Positions 9,885 to 22,600 of a stretch of DNA of 64,000 nt are shown piece after piece. The notes beneath the pieces were generated by a model. It was not told the origin of the DNA. It worked only from the letters and a program-made list of their open reading frames with translations, and ran no database searches. The position numbers and the translations under genes were made by a program. Every line of letters starts with the position of its first letter. Position 1 is the stretch's first letter. The stretch comes from Syngnathus acus (lineage: Eukaryota > Chordata > Actinopteri > Syngnathiformes > Syngnathidae), in NCBI RefSeq assembly GCF_901709675.1, contig NC_051088.1, forward strand, positions 15,118,193 to 15,182,192, read 5' to 3'.

Positions 9885-10607
9885 TTTACATTTTTGTACA
9901 TGCATTTCCCAATGTGACGAAATGCATCTGCCACCATCATAAAAAACATTTCCTTTGAATCGATAAAGAGGCTGGCATCACTCAAAGATCTTCCTGTTGT
10001 TGTTTCAAAACATTCATATCCAAACACTGCCAGAAATCATTCATGTTACCCACAACACTGGTCCTACTGCCACCAACATGGTCCAAAGTGTTGAGACGGT
10101 GGATGTCACTGTGCCACTAGAGACCTTGTCGTGGGCATAGGTAATTATGTGAAGGGCTCCACTGTAGGCCTCCTCACAAGTGGACTGGATGTGATCCTCA
10201 GGGAGCTTAAAGCCATAATGGCCCTCATCTCAGCTCAAAGGACAATGAGTAGGGAATTCCTTGGAGCAGAGCCCAATCGTTGGCGCAACCGGAAAGGGGA
10301 TCTACTCAAAGGCCTCATGAGAAGATTTGAACCAGTTTGTCCTCCTTCCCTACAGGCATTGAAGTCTTCAATTAACAAATATTACATGCAAACACCACAG
10401 GGCGGCCCAGATCCTCACCCAAACCAGAAATTTCTTTCAGTGAGGAAGCAGTACTGTAGTTGGTAGCGGTAAAATTGGGGTGTGCATAGGGAACCAGAAG
10501 CCACTTGCGCTAAAGCGAAATTAGCATTTTCTTTACACATCTACTGCGAGAGTCCACTTCTGGTGACAGTTACAGACCAGTTGTTGCATCTTACAAGAGA
10601 ATACATT
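9885..10607. other. nudt15 3' flank with an unexplained open segment
   Basis: Probably the nudt15 3' UTR at first. A frame open for about 110 codons at 10131-10466 (plus) has no ATG at its start, an in-frame stop just before it, and no family I recognise. It may be a decayed exon or repeat. A plus-strand AATAAA at 10757-10762 could end the nudt15 transcript. Confidence 0.3.
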
Positions 10608-11000
10608 TCAATGCTGCTTGCTGCTAATCTTGCGTGGGTTATACATAGGATGACATAAAGCGGCCAGCGACAAGGTACACTCGCGTATACCTGCTGCTTC
10701 AGATGTGATGAATCTGAAAAACTCTAAGTACCTAGAAAAGAAAGAAAGAAATCAGGAATAAATTATATTTGCTATCACAATAGCAAAACAGTAAATGTGT
10801 GGGGAAAAAAAAAATCAAAGACATACTACTCTATCTTAATTTTGGAATTGACCTAGAGTAAGATGACACAATCTTAACCTTAAAAAGTTCAAAAACGTCC
10901 AGTTAAGACAATACAGTGTGACTCACTTTTCTAGTGTCGCAGCTCTTGCCACTGAAAACAGAGCAAGAAGAGCAACTCCCAAATCACTGATTGCTGACAT
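10608..11000 (-). CDS. candidate small secreted peptide, unidentified
   Basis: On the minus strand an ATG at 11000 opens MSAISDLGVALLALFSVARA, which looks like a signal peptide with an ARA cleavage region. The frame reaches a consensus donor (GAAAA|GTGAGT, exon 11000-10927). A pyrimidine-rich acceptor at 10732-10740 restores the frame and gives TLEKYLEFFRFITSEAA, then a stop at 10608, for 65 residues in all. An internal GTATAC could instead be another donor, making the gene longer. A TATA box lies only 28 bases before the ATG, which would leave almost no 5' UTR. I do not recognise a family. The signal sequence and frame-preserving splice are what is seen; gene status is inference. Confidence 0.3.
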
Positions 11001-11021
11001 TTTTAGAAGAGTTCTTGATTG

Positions 11022-11028
11022 TTTTATA
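11022..11028 (-). promoter_or_regulatory. TATA box of the candidate peptide gene
   Basis: TATAAAA on the minus strand. Further upstream, GGAAAGTTCC (11138-11147) fits a loose NF-kappaB pattern (GGRRNNYYCC), which would suit an immune or inducible gene. Spacing to the ATG is unusually short. Confidence 0.25.
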
Positions 11029-11565
11029 CTGTAGATGGCGTAAAATCAGGTAAAGATGCACCTTTACCTCAGTTGGCTTATGGCACTCCTAAACCTCTGC
11101 TCCTCGTACTTTCACGTCACCTCGCTTGGATAGGAAGGGAAAGTTCCTGTATGTAAAAACAAGAACAGAAGAAGCCCCACTTGGCTAAAGCAGTTATGAT
11201 GCTGATAATGACACTTGTAATGTCAGTGCAGCGTGTAACTTGGAAGCAGCATCCTGATTGGCTCTTATGATGCTGAGGGTGGCAGAGAGAGAGGAAAAGA
11301 GCGAGCTTGAAAGCTTGAGCTCCATTCCTGCACAGTTGTGTCTCAGTCTCTGCAGTGGATGTTGTGCGTCACTGCTCCATCCTGCTCACAGAGCAATCAC
11401 ACTTCCTTCAACCGTCTTTAAACAAACAAAAAAAAAACATTAGTACTATTTAACTCTGTTTCCAGCCCAAGTTTTTCACAACCTTGACGTCTTGAATCCA
11501 TCCAAGGACGACGGCGGCTCCGTGATCGCTCGTGCGTGCAGGTGCGAACCCAGACGGAGCAAGGA

Positions 11566-14500
11566 ATGTCCCTGCAGGAGGTAAACGTGAGCGCGTTGGA
11601 GTCGCCCGGCTGCATGGAGCTGTGGAATATCAGCGTGGAAGTGGCCGGTTTCAACATGGGCTGCACAAACAGATCCGCCGTCCCGAAATCCAGACCTAAA
11701 GGTAATAATAATACTAATAATTACAATAATGATTATATTAATAATGGGAATACTGTAATAAATAATACCATTTTCTTCCCGCAACCCCATTTACTCCTCA
11801 CAAATAAAATAAAGACATAAATACATAAACACATAAACAAACAAACAAACAAATTAATTAATGCAAAATGAATAAATTAATAAACAAATGAAAAAATAAA
11901 TTAATAAATAAATGGAAATTATTTTTCTGATCACCATCTGTGTAAAGAAAAACATGCCTTAATAGTCCTAATTTGTGATCTGTTTAAAGGAAAAATACCC
12001 TTCATGCTTTATTACTGTTGAATTAATGGGAATAATAATAGAATAAAATGAAAATATTTTTTCTGGCCACCTGCAGTGGAATTAAATTAAAAGTCTGTAT
12101 AAAGAAAGTCATCAAAAAGAAAAAAAAAACATGCCTTAAAAGTCCTTTTCATTTGTGATCAGCTGTGTAAAGAAAAAACCCTTCATGCTTTATTAGCGTT
12201 GAATTAATGCTGCCACTAAATGTTTGTTCTGCCTATTTCATAGCAGATACAGAAATGTTTTTGGGCCAAATTATTCATGTTTCCCTTGCGTACTTGCAGT
12301 GAATAAAAGGAGCATAAACTGCAAGAGCCTTTGACCGTGACGTCTAACTCTGTGGAGGTTAGTTGATATGTAGTTTTTTTTAAATGAGAAACCCTGCAGA
12401 GATGGGAAAACTTGTTCAAAGGCAACATACTGGACTTTTAAAATGGACAGATGGGGAAGGTCATTTGTAGCCTACACGAGTAGCTCAAGAAAAGACTAAA
12501 TATGCAAATATGAAGAAAACAATTTGTTACCAATGACCAACTTTAAAATACCACAAGCCACAATGCTTTTTTTTTTTTTTTTTTAGGTTATGCAGCTTGA
12601 ACAAAATGGTCAAATCGAAGAGGGGTGATAAATTGCGACGTTTCAAACGAGGCAACTTCAAAGATTGTAAAAGGTTAACAAAGCACCTCCGAAAGATTAA
12701 CTCCAAATGTTTTAAGAAAAGCTACAGCAATGCAACAAATACAGCGCATAATGTAAATGCTTGGTGGACCGGATTGAAGAATGAGCGGGCTGTAAATGGC
12801 CCGCAAGCTATAGTTTGACTACCCCTGGTTGAGCCTATAGAGAACGGTGCTAGATTGGTTCTTTTACGTGTCATGCTTCAAAGCATTCATGCCACAAAGC
12901 CAAATGTGAGAAATCACGCACGTTTAATTATTTTCCACAATGAAGAAGAAAATGGGTCAATTTCTACCTTTCTCAGCTTCTTATTGATCTTGTAACTGCC
13001 ATCTCGTAGTAATCATGCTGTATAGAGCCTCAGACTTGGCCGTCTGACTCCACAATGCACAGAAAGGCCGCAGGGGTCTAGAAATAAGATTTACACCGTT
13101 TATTTCACAGCCACAGCTATAAATTATTCATGGATTTCACTCTCATTTGCACACATAGACACGTAGACAGACAAATGGCACCTGTGCGGATTGTCCACTT
13201 GTTGAAAATTAAAGCATTAATTATTGCGAAGCAGAGCTTTGCCACAGAACACCCAAGTGAATGTTTTAAACCGAAAGAAGCCTTTTGACATGATTTGGGA
13301 GTGATGTGTTCATCTTTTGCAGATCGATGCCACTTTTAGGGACGTATAGTCGGCAAGATTAAGAAAGCTGACAATGAAATTTGAAAGGTCTGGTTCAGCA
13401 GACTTTTTTATTGGAAGGGGAAATGGACATGTTTTCAGGCAGATTGCGGATGACACTTGGACACCTTAGCTTGTTAGATTTCAATGGAAGGCGATGGATG
13501 CAAAGGAATGTTTATAATTGGCTCTTGTAAGAAGTAGGGATTTGGTAAAGGATTTGAGCAGAGTGGCAGAATGAAGCTATCAATTTTCCCGCTTGGAACT
13601 GAATAAAAGGAATCGTCCCGCAGCCGATAATTGCTAAGAATTAATTGTCTTTAAGCACAAACTTGTCTAATGGCATAATCAGAAATCAGGTTTCGTGTAT
13701 CGTGTATATAAAACCTATTAGCATGAGGTATGGTGGTGCTTTTAAATAATAAATCATTTGTTCTGCAGCTTTTTTTTATTAAAGCGAGTCAAGTCAAAAC
13801 AAAAAAACATCAATCCCAACAATGGCTTGTATCTCAAACGACTGGTTGGCCACATGCCATCTCCATTATGCCATAATACTGAGACAATATTAGACATTTT
13901 CGCAATTGGTTTCCCAACCAAAATGTAATGGGTTATGTATGGGTAATGTATTTGCTTTTGCTATGTGATCGTGTGACTTTTATGGCCATAAGATGCGCAG
14001 TGGAGACGGCTTACACAGACACCGTGGCCCCTTAAAGCTTCTATTTGTTTGTAGGAAGTGTAGTGGACGCATAATTTACTCAATATGTAATCCTCCAGAG
14101 AGGATGCAGTGCTGTAATTCAGCCTCCGCTTGTCTGCAAAAGGCTCCCCTTTAAATAGATGTGCGCTCACGCCTACAGTACATGTTTCTTGCTTCCTACT
14201 GTTTCCTAGTCAACAGCTACTCAAAATTCTCACTCGCTGACAAATGACAGAAATTAATAATCAAATGATTAACAAAGTCTCCCGGCGAGGCCTGGTAACT
14301 AATTGAATAAGTGCTGCGCCCGTCGTTAACGTTACCGATGGCTCTCTGAAAGAGCAAAGAATGTTCTCGCAATAAAAGATCAATATTTCTCCCCCACGGG
14401 ACGGCACTGTGGAAGAACTAATTGAGTTGAATACTGCTGTATCAGTAAGTTGCCTTACAGAAATGAGTTTGCCTTGCACACCCAGTGCTGTCAAAGGACT

Positions 14501-17500
14501 CATTTGCTAGTTCTTTAACAAGATCCTACAAAACTGTGCAGCGCTAAGGCGGCGGCGCTATGTATGAGTATGAACAAAGATTTCTTCATTTACAAAAAGG
14601 CCATTTGTTTCGAAAGAGTTACTAAAAATTGCAGTGCACTCAGCCAATTCGTGTGGGTTAATATGTTTGGCATTCATGGCAATGTTGATCGAGCAAAGCG
14701 GCCAAACTGGATTTTCCGTTTTTTACTTTCCCTCCCCTCAATTTTGAGACACAAGTGCTGTATGGTGGCAGTAAACTCAACTTGAACACAAACAGTGGCG
14801 CAGCACATGTCGACAGATCATTTAGCCTCATGGGCATCCTATATCATTCTCAACGAATCCTTTCACATGTCACAGCACATCAGAGCAATCCTAACAAAAT
14901 ATGCAACAATGTCGCCTAGCTTTGAGCTGTGTATTTGGAGTGTCAACTGTTAGGTTGCCTGGTCTTTGAATTACATGCTGCCTGTGACATCACCTTATGC
15001 TCATTATGAAAACATTAATTTGGGTGGCTAAAAGAAATATTAGCTCTAGCGTTCTGAACAAGAGCTGTATTGAAATACTGGCATGTAAATTTAGAATCTG
15101 TTGCGAAAAATTGATTGATTTGTAGTGAACCAAAAGCAGCATTTTGCCACAGTATTTTTTAAGAACGATGTGTTGAAGTTCACAAATGAAGAGTAGTGCG
15201 TCGTATTTGGAGAATATAATGACAGTTATTAGTAACTACAGAAATATTGCAGTCTGGCCTCGTCGATTACTGCTCATTACCAGACGATCTTTGCCGAAGG
15301 TTATTCGGTCAGTCGGTCAGTCAATCATGCCTGGCGGTCTGCTATGAAGCGTCTCATCATGGCCCGACGATAAAACCAAACGACATGAGGCGTTGAAACT
15401 TTAATGACCCCCGTGAGGCAGCAGAATTATGTCGCAGTCAGCCATGATCCTCAATCGGACATGAAGTGCATTTGTAAGCTTCGCTCCATTGTTTTGTGTC
15501 AACACTTTGGAATGTGTCTTGTCCACCCAACATCTATAAATGTGGCACACATTATCAAGCTTGAGGGAGTCGATGGTGGCTCGCCCAAAACTGGTGAGGC
15601 CCAAGGGAGCTTGCACAGTGCTCAATGAAGATAGTCACATTATTTTTCACCACACCATCACAAGGCCGACTGGTACTTGGGGGAGTTCCCGGCTCACATC
15701 TGTGCAGTCTTTTTATTTTTTTCTGATCACTGCCACTTATGTGGTAACACACGCACCAAGCAACAAATTTACTTTTATACAGCCATATTGAAAGGTGAGA
15801 TGTGGTTAAAATGTCCCTCGTGGTAGTCTGTCATTCTATTATTGCTTTTGTAATCATTTCAGACAAACTATTGCTTTTCATGCGAAGGTGAAACAGTCCA
15901 GCGAAGCAGCAAATGCAAATAGTCCAATAAGCATCGATTTTGTATTTCATGAAAAGACACTTTGGGTTCCCATTTTCCATTTTTATCACACTTGAGAATT
16001 TTTGGAGTGATAAGAGGAATACCTTCGAGACAAAAGCAAATGTGAATTATTAAATTATTATTTTGGGAGAAGCATAGGGATAACGTTGATTGGATAATTA
16101 ATGCGACATCGTGACAGGTTTTTTTTGTGTCTATGTTCTCACCTTGTCAAGTATAGTGGTTCCCTACTATTTGCAAGTGATGGGAAATTGTTTCATTTCA
16201 TTTTTGTTTATTTCAACGGGACAATACACATTCATGGGCAATACCAGTGTAAAAGTTAGCAAATAGCTCATTTACCTTTCTAGTCACTTGTCTTTGCTAT
16301 TAATGTCAAAAGATAAGTTGTTTGATGCTGTAAAATGACTGCTGCAGAGAGGCTAAATTTGTTAGCATACCTATGGAGTTTCCTAATCTACGTATGTTAG
16401 CATGAAGCCATCAAACGTGCGTAAGTCTGTGTTGAAAATACACAAGTATCTTGACTTACAAGTTGAATTCAAGCTTGTGACGCCATTTCCTCTTAAAATC
16501 ATAATTGACCCCAAATTATCCCTATGCTTCTCCCAAATGTGTATAAGTCAGCCCAGAATGCATACAAATAGGAGAAAATGAATATTGCCCGACAAGAGAC
16601 CTGTGGTTTGTTTTTTGTTTTGTTTTCCTCCAGGATGATGCAGATTTTTAGTGGTCAGGAGGCATATTTATAATGCCATCTGCAGATTAAAAGGAAAATA
16701 TTTATTATCAGAATTTTGGATGATACACACTCCGAGATGTCCCAATCACATTTTTAGGCCGTTTGAAAAAAAATGGTCTCTACTGCCATCAAGAAAATGG
16801 TCTCGACTGCCATCACTGCTGTAGAAAATTGGAGGAAAGTAATTGCTGCTCATGTGGAAGGGAGTGTGCTCGAGAACAGCAGATTCGAATCACGATCCTA
16901 ATGCCTCGACTGAGGGTTGTTTGACGAGCCCCTATCTCACTGATAGTGTTTTCGAAGGCGGCAAATGTTGCCTTCTCGTCAGTCGGTCGGGGTTTGTTCA
17001 AGGTCGCAAATGTCAACACCAATTTTCGTGAAGTGCAGACAAACGTCTGGGAAAAGTTCTGTCGTTGACATTTGCGAACAAGTGGGAAAAGATCGAGACA
17101 AATATAATTCACCTGGGATTGGGTAAATAGAACCTTTGATGGATCGGTTAACAGGTCGCCACATTTAGTAGGAAATTTAAATGTCGTTCTCGGCATTAAT
17201 ATTCGCGTGATGGTTAATAAACACAAGTACCAAATGTAAATGCTTAATCAGCATTGGTCAGGATGCAATGCAGGGTGACTTAGCGTGCCAAAACGTGTCT
17301 CGAGGCTGTGCCGGAGAAGTTGCGCTTCGTCACCGTCGTTAATCAGAGTGCCCAGTCAGCACGATGCTGGGCCGTTCTCGACCTCGTCCTGTCACATGCT
17401 CTTACTCTCAAACTGAGTGGCAGTGACAGGCTGGGGCCAGCGAGGTGCGGGCCCCTAAAATGATCAATGACAGGCCGCCGTTAGAAAAAGCTTTCAACTT

Positions 17501-19587
17501 AGTTGTATTTTTACTGTCTTTTGGGGAAAAGCCAGTGTACAAATATTGGTTCCAACTCGTGAGGCGGATATTTGATTTTCATCTCCCTTTTCCAGTTTGT
17601 CAAACGCTTGCTAAAGCAGTATGCAAAACCTTGTTTGTTGCGCCACCTTCAAGCGGGTAAATATTGACATGAAGACACTAACCTGGATATTTTGTGCCTC
17701 AAGTCTTCAATGTAGAGCAACAACTGTCAAAATTCAACCTTTTTGAAGTTGGCATGTATCAGAAGTGACCCTGCATATGAGAGGCATCTATATTTTTTGT
17801 CAGCTGAGATTTATATACCAATTATCTTCTGACATTTTATTCAGTCTTCTCTGCGGGCCAGAGCATAAGAAATAATTTTGATGAATGACTACTTTCTAAT
17901 TGAGTGCGCAGTCCATCAGTGCGGCGCTATGTGCTTTCTTTAAATGGAATGAAAATATGCCGCTGTAGATCACATTTGTGGTTATTGTCTCTCCTCAGAG
18001 ATGGACACAGTGCGCATCGTGCTCTACACGCTCATCTTCCTCCTCGGCGTTTTCGGCAACCTGCTCATCATCGTCGTCCTGATTCTCAACAAGCGCATGA
18101 GAACGGTCACTAACTCCTTCCTGCTGTCGCTCGCTATCAGCGACTTGATGATGGCCATTTTCTGCATGCCGTTCACGCTCATCCCCAACATCCTGGAGGA
18201 CTTCATCTTTGGGGCGGCCATGTGCAAGACGGTCGCCTATTTCATGGGTGAGAGAGCCGCTATCTGGTCCGGTGATTGATTGCTGATTAGGACAACTTGG
18301 TGAATTTACATTTGCTGAAAACTCTAAATTGGTGGCGTTTGTCTCGTCGTGGACTGCACTTCTGACGCTGAGTCAGAACTAATGAGGATGAGCGTTATAC
18401 AAATTGGATAGACTGATGCAAACGGAGACCACGACCTAATTGTGATCAGCAGCCAAGCTGTTAATTCAGTCTCGACTTTGCGGTATGAAGAAGAAGACAC
18501 GGTTCATTTGGAGTAAGTTGTTGCAACAATTGGAAGAAAGTTGGCTCTCGAAATCGAGGTTTAGCCTTCATCTCTTACAGGGCACACCTGCATGGATTGC
18601 CCCAGGGACAACATGAGTTGCCTGAGCGCCTGGTCAAAAAAAGAAAAAAACAGCTAACCAGCTATTCGGGGGGGAAAAAAAAGTCTGCCTTTTGTTGCTG
18701 TTTTTACTTCTTTTGACAAATAATTTACAGGACCTTAGATGAGTATTAATTAATAATGACACCACAGGTCTTTTATTTTGAATTGCTGTCCGTTTTCTCT
18801 AGTGCTTGTTCTCATTAGATCAATAAAAAAAAATCAATAAAAAAAAATGAAGGAACTTAATTTGAAAATTGAAGTGATCAGGTAATTCTCCAAGCACACC
18901 TTTTGTAGCATTACTTTTTTTTTTCTCTATAAATAATAAATGCACCAATTTGGGTTGATGCTTTTGTCAATTGTTACATTTTTACTTCAAAATGGTGAGC
19001 ATAGCTGGAGACCGTGGAGCCATTACTGCAATCGATAATTTCACCAAATGGCTCTTTAAACCATTAGTTAAAGGGAACAATAATTAGAAAGTGACTTTTG
19101 TAATTGCTTCCACACACATAGTTGGGTCTCTTGTGTGCCTGCCTGTAAAATTACACAAACGATTATTTCGTCACCTTATTTCCCATGAATCAAGCCATTC
19201 AGTTTTGCATGATTGTGATATTTTGCATTGAATGCTTTTTTTTTGCTGCATGCAGAGATTTCACTTTAAGTGGATTTGACACTTGTTGTGGTCCTAATGC
19301 TACGCAAGCTAATATGAAAGCGACCGTTGATAGCATCGGAATCGCCATCCACACTATGTGCTGATCTGAACTGTACTCATTTCGACTTAGTCATGAATGA
19401 AAAAATTGAGTGTGAATGCATTTTTTATTGCGCTTCTAATTAGCATAACGAGGCCTCTTGCTGTGGCTGACAGCCCGTCAGAAAATGTGCTGTAGCTTCA
19501 GCAGCCCTCTGACAACCACTTGACATCTAACAAGAGCCAGTCTCTCAAAAAGGCTTCACTGAGCTTGTCGGAGGGTAACCGTCGTGC

Positions 19588-19620
<33 letters not shown>

Positions 19621-22600
19621 GCCGACGGTCGCACACTCGTCTTCACAAGTGTGACTTGGCAATGAGCTGTCTCCCGCTGGACCAAAGTTGAGCAGGAATC
19701 CTTGTCAGGCTTTTAGTCAGATTGAAGCGTAAGGGATGGTTGAGTGGAATACTTGACATCTTGGATGTCTTGCATGTAGCTTTTCATGTTTGATGGTGGA
19801 GTTCGACAATCTCATTTTCACAGAGTATCTGAGAGATGGCCTGCCAAAGCTATAGCCCCGGTGGAACAATATACGAAATGAAAACCTGGCTGACATTCCC
19901 AGCTGGATGCTTGCATCCTTTCATCAAACGTCAATAATTAGAGCTTCTTACACCACATCTGCAACTTAAATGTTGTCTTATTTGGCTTATCACCTAACAC
20001 ATGAGCCGAGAACCCTGCCATGGTGCTCGTCAAGTAAATCAATCATGTAAATCAACTGAATTTCAACATACCTTGTTCAGACACAGAAGTATTTTGTTAT
20101 TCAGCTGTTACAGAACAGCAAGTTGTGCAGAAAGAGCTGAAACATTGGAAATGCAATTAACTTTTGAAGAAGCTTAAATTAAGCTTGCCTTCAAAGGCGA
20201 TAGTGTGCAAGGCTTACTTTGAACCCGAAGGCTAAAAAAGCTACATTTGGTGTGTTGTGTAAATTTCGACTTTACAAATGAATCCAGAAGGAAGTTCTTT
20301 TTGTCCATGCTGCAGTTCAAATAATTCGCTTGCCTGTGATCACTTTGATTGTTTGTTAACCACTTAAACTTTATAAAGTTCCAGTGAAATGCAGAGCGAT
20401 CAATTCAAAACATTTCTGACAGGGCTGTACCGAGTGACATTTTAGGGCGTCAGTTGATTTTGAGCAATTAAGAGCGCATCCAAATTGTCTCAATTTTTAT
20501 TTTATCTTATTCAAATAAAATTAGGCTATTGCTACATGCTATCTTCTTACATGGCTCTACATACATGAAGTGTAACAGTAGTTCAAAGAAAATCTTTGCA
20601 TATTAATGGTGCGCCACCTAATGATGCGTGCAAATTACATTTAATTTCTCCATCATAAACTAAAATGACAAGTTCCACTTAGTGCTGTGTCACTAAGTCA
20701 GTGAATCAATTTCATACGTTATCATTTCAGATGTGAAATTAGAGCGGCCTGCTGATGAAATGATTTGATGTGGCTGTTTTAATGTGATCAACTTACCCTC
20801 TCATGCCCAGTCGTCTTGCTTTTGGTTCTGTAATGAACAAATAGGGCACCTATACATTGTTGCTTGAAAATATGACAAGCATGTTCATGGAATCCCAACG
20901 TGGCTTTCTGCATTTAATTTTTTTCACGCGCCATCATCTGAAAATTATACGATTGTCCCAAATTTCCAAGGACATGATTAGACCACCCGGACAGTTCAAA
21001 ACAGTGGGAAGTGGTCTCATTTCATCCATTCGGGTCAAACGAAACCAACTATCATCTTTTTATTTTTCTCAATTTTTGCTGTAAATGCGAGTCTGCAAAA
21101 CCACACGGCCTTGGACAGATTACTTTTATCGGATGAACAATAAAATATAACTTTGAGCTCCCCCCTGTAGTCCTTCTGCCAGTTTTCTTGTTAAGCATCT
21201 TTCTCGGAGCTTGAAAATCACGTCAATCATAGCACCACTACTCAGTGGCAGTTATTAGGCAAATTTAACATTAGGCTGTGGATGTGTGTTGTCTTTAATC
21301 AAGTTTATGATGCCTTACGCTGTGGTCGTTGCTGCTGATGTGATGCAATTAGCAGTCAACGTCTCAGTCTCACTTTCCCCCAAAGCTACCTTTTGCATCA
21401 TGTATTTTTGTCTTTTGTGCTCTCCAATGAGCCCGCGCGGAACTGGCTTTCAAGGACAGGGATTGACTTGAAGTCATTCATGTTTTAGGGCATCATTAGC
21501 AATGAGCTAAGTTCATTTGCATAGTGGAGGCAAAATTAAAGCACGCTCGAGATGTACAAGGCATCAAGAAAACCTTCACTGCAGCTGTTCAGCTGTTCGA
21601 ATGCGAAAATGGGTTTGTATTTTTTTTTCCCTTGAAGATTAAATGATTAATAAAAGAAGCGAGGCAATTCTCTTTGGTTGAGGAATGATCTTGGAGCGCT
21701 TTCAATGTCCTCGAGCAATTGATTCGAGAGAAGAGCGCGCATCTCGCATAAAAATGTTATTTCCCAGCATCAACTCCAGTCTGCTAATGAACTACTGTGT
21801 CGCCAAAATGGAGGCGCGTCCAAAGAACAGTCTGAATGAATCTGGACCAGACGTTAGTGACCAATGTCCTAATCCAGATGATAGGCAAGTTAGACACTTT
21901 TGAGGTATGTGGTAGCTGTTCACTGTAAAATCAACCAATCGTACCTTTCCCGGTACTCAACTTGCACTGTTTTGATGCAGCCTATATGGTAGATGGGCTC
22001 TACTTGTATTGCGCTAGCTAGCGCTTAACGCTGCTTCATTATTCACCCACTGATGACAGATGCCGCCAGGAGTTACTGGAGATTTGATATCTTGCTCAAG
22101 AACAATTTGATATGGTCACAATAGCTGGGGATTGAACCCCGACCTTTGACTACCACTCTACCACTAGGCCACATATCGACATGACATCACAACTGCCTGG
22201 TCTCATGTCTCAACCAATCACGACCTGGCAACTGTGATGTCATTTTCAGTTGACATCAAGTGGCAAAATGGCCGCCCGGAGATGGATAAAAACCAGGGGA
22301 TTTTGCCTGTTTAATTCATATTGCAGAAACCAAACAATCACAACATTGTGTTTCGACAAGCTGGGCTGCACAGACTGATTCTGTAGCCATGGGCTGATCT
22401 TGACGACGCATCTCGTATCAGCACTGAAGCACGCAATGTGGTTTTGTAAACTGATATAAATGACATGTAGTGCCACTCAAATAATTCTTGCATGATTTCA
22501 GGACAGACTGCCTGCTGAATGATTCAGGTCCTCCTGTAAGGCGTTCCCTGTGCTCTCTTGTAGAGTGCAGCCTTATTAATGTTATTTATCACATCCAGCC

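Noticed and set aside
16813-17226. 137-codon frame on the minus strand in cckbr intron 1
   Set aside because: No known motif, no splice partners, and composition like the surrounding intron.
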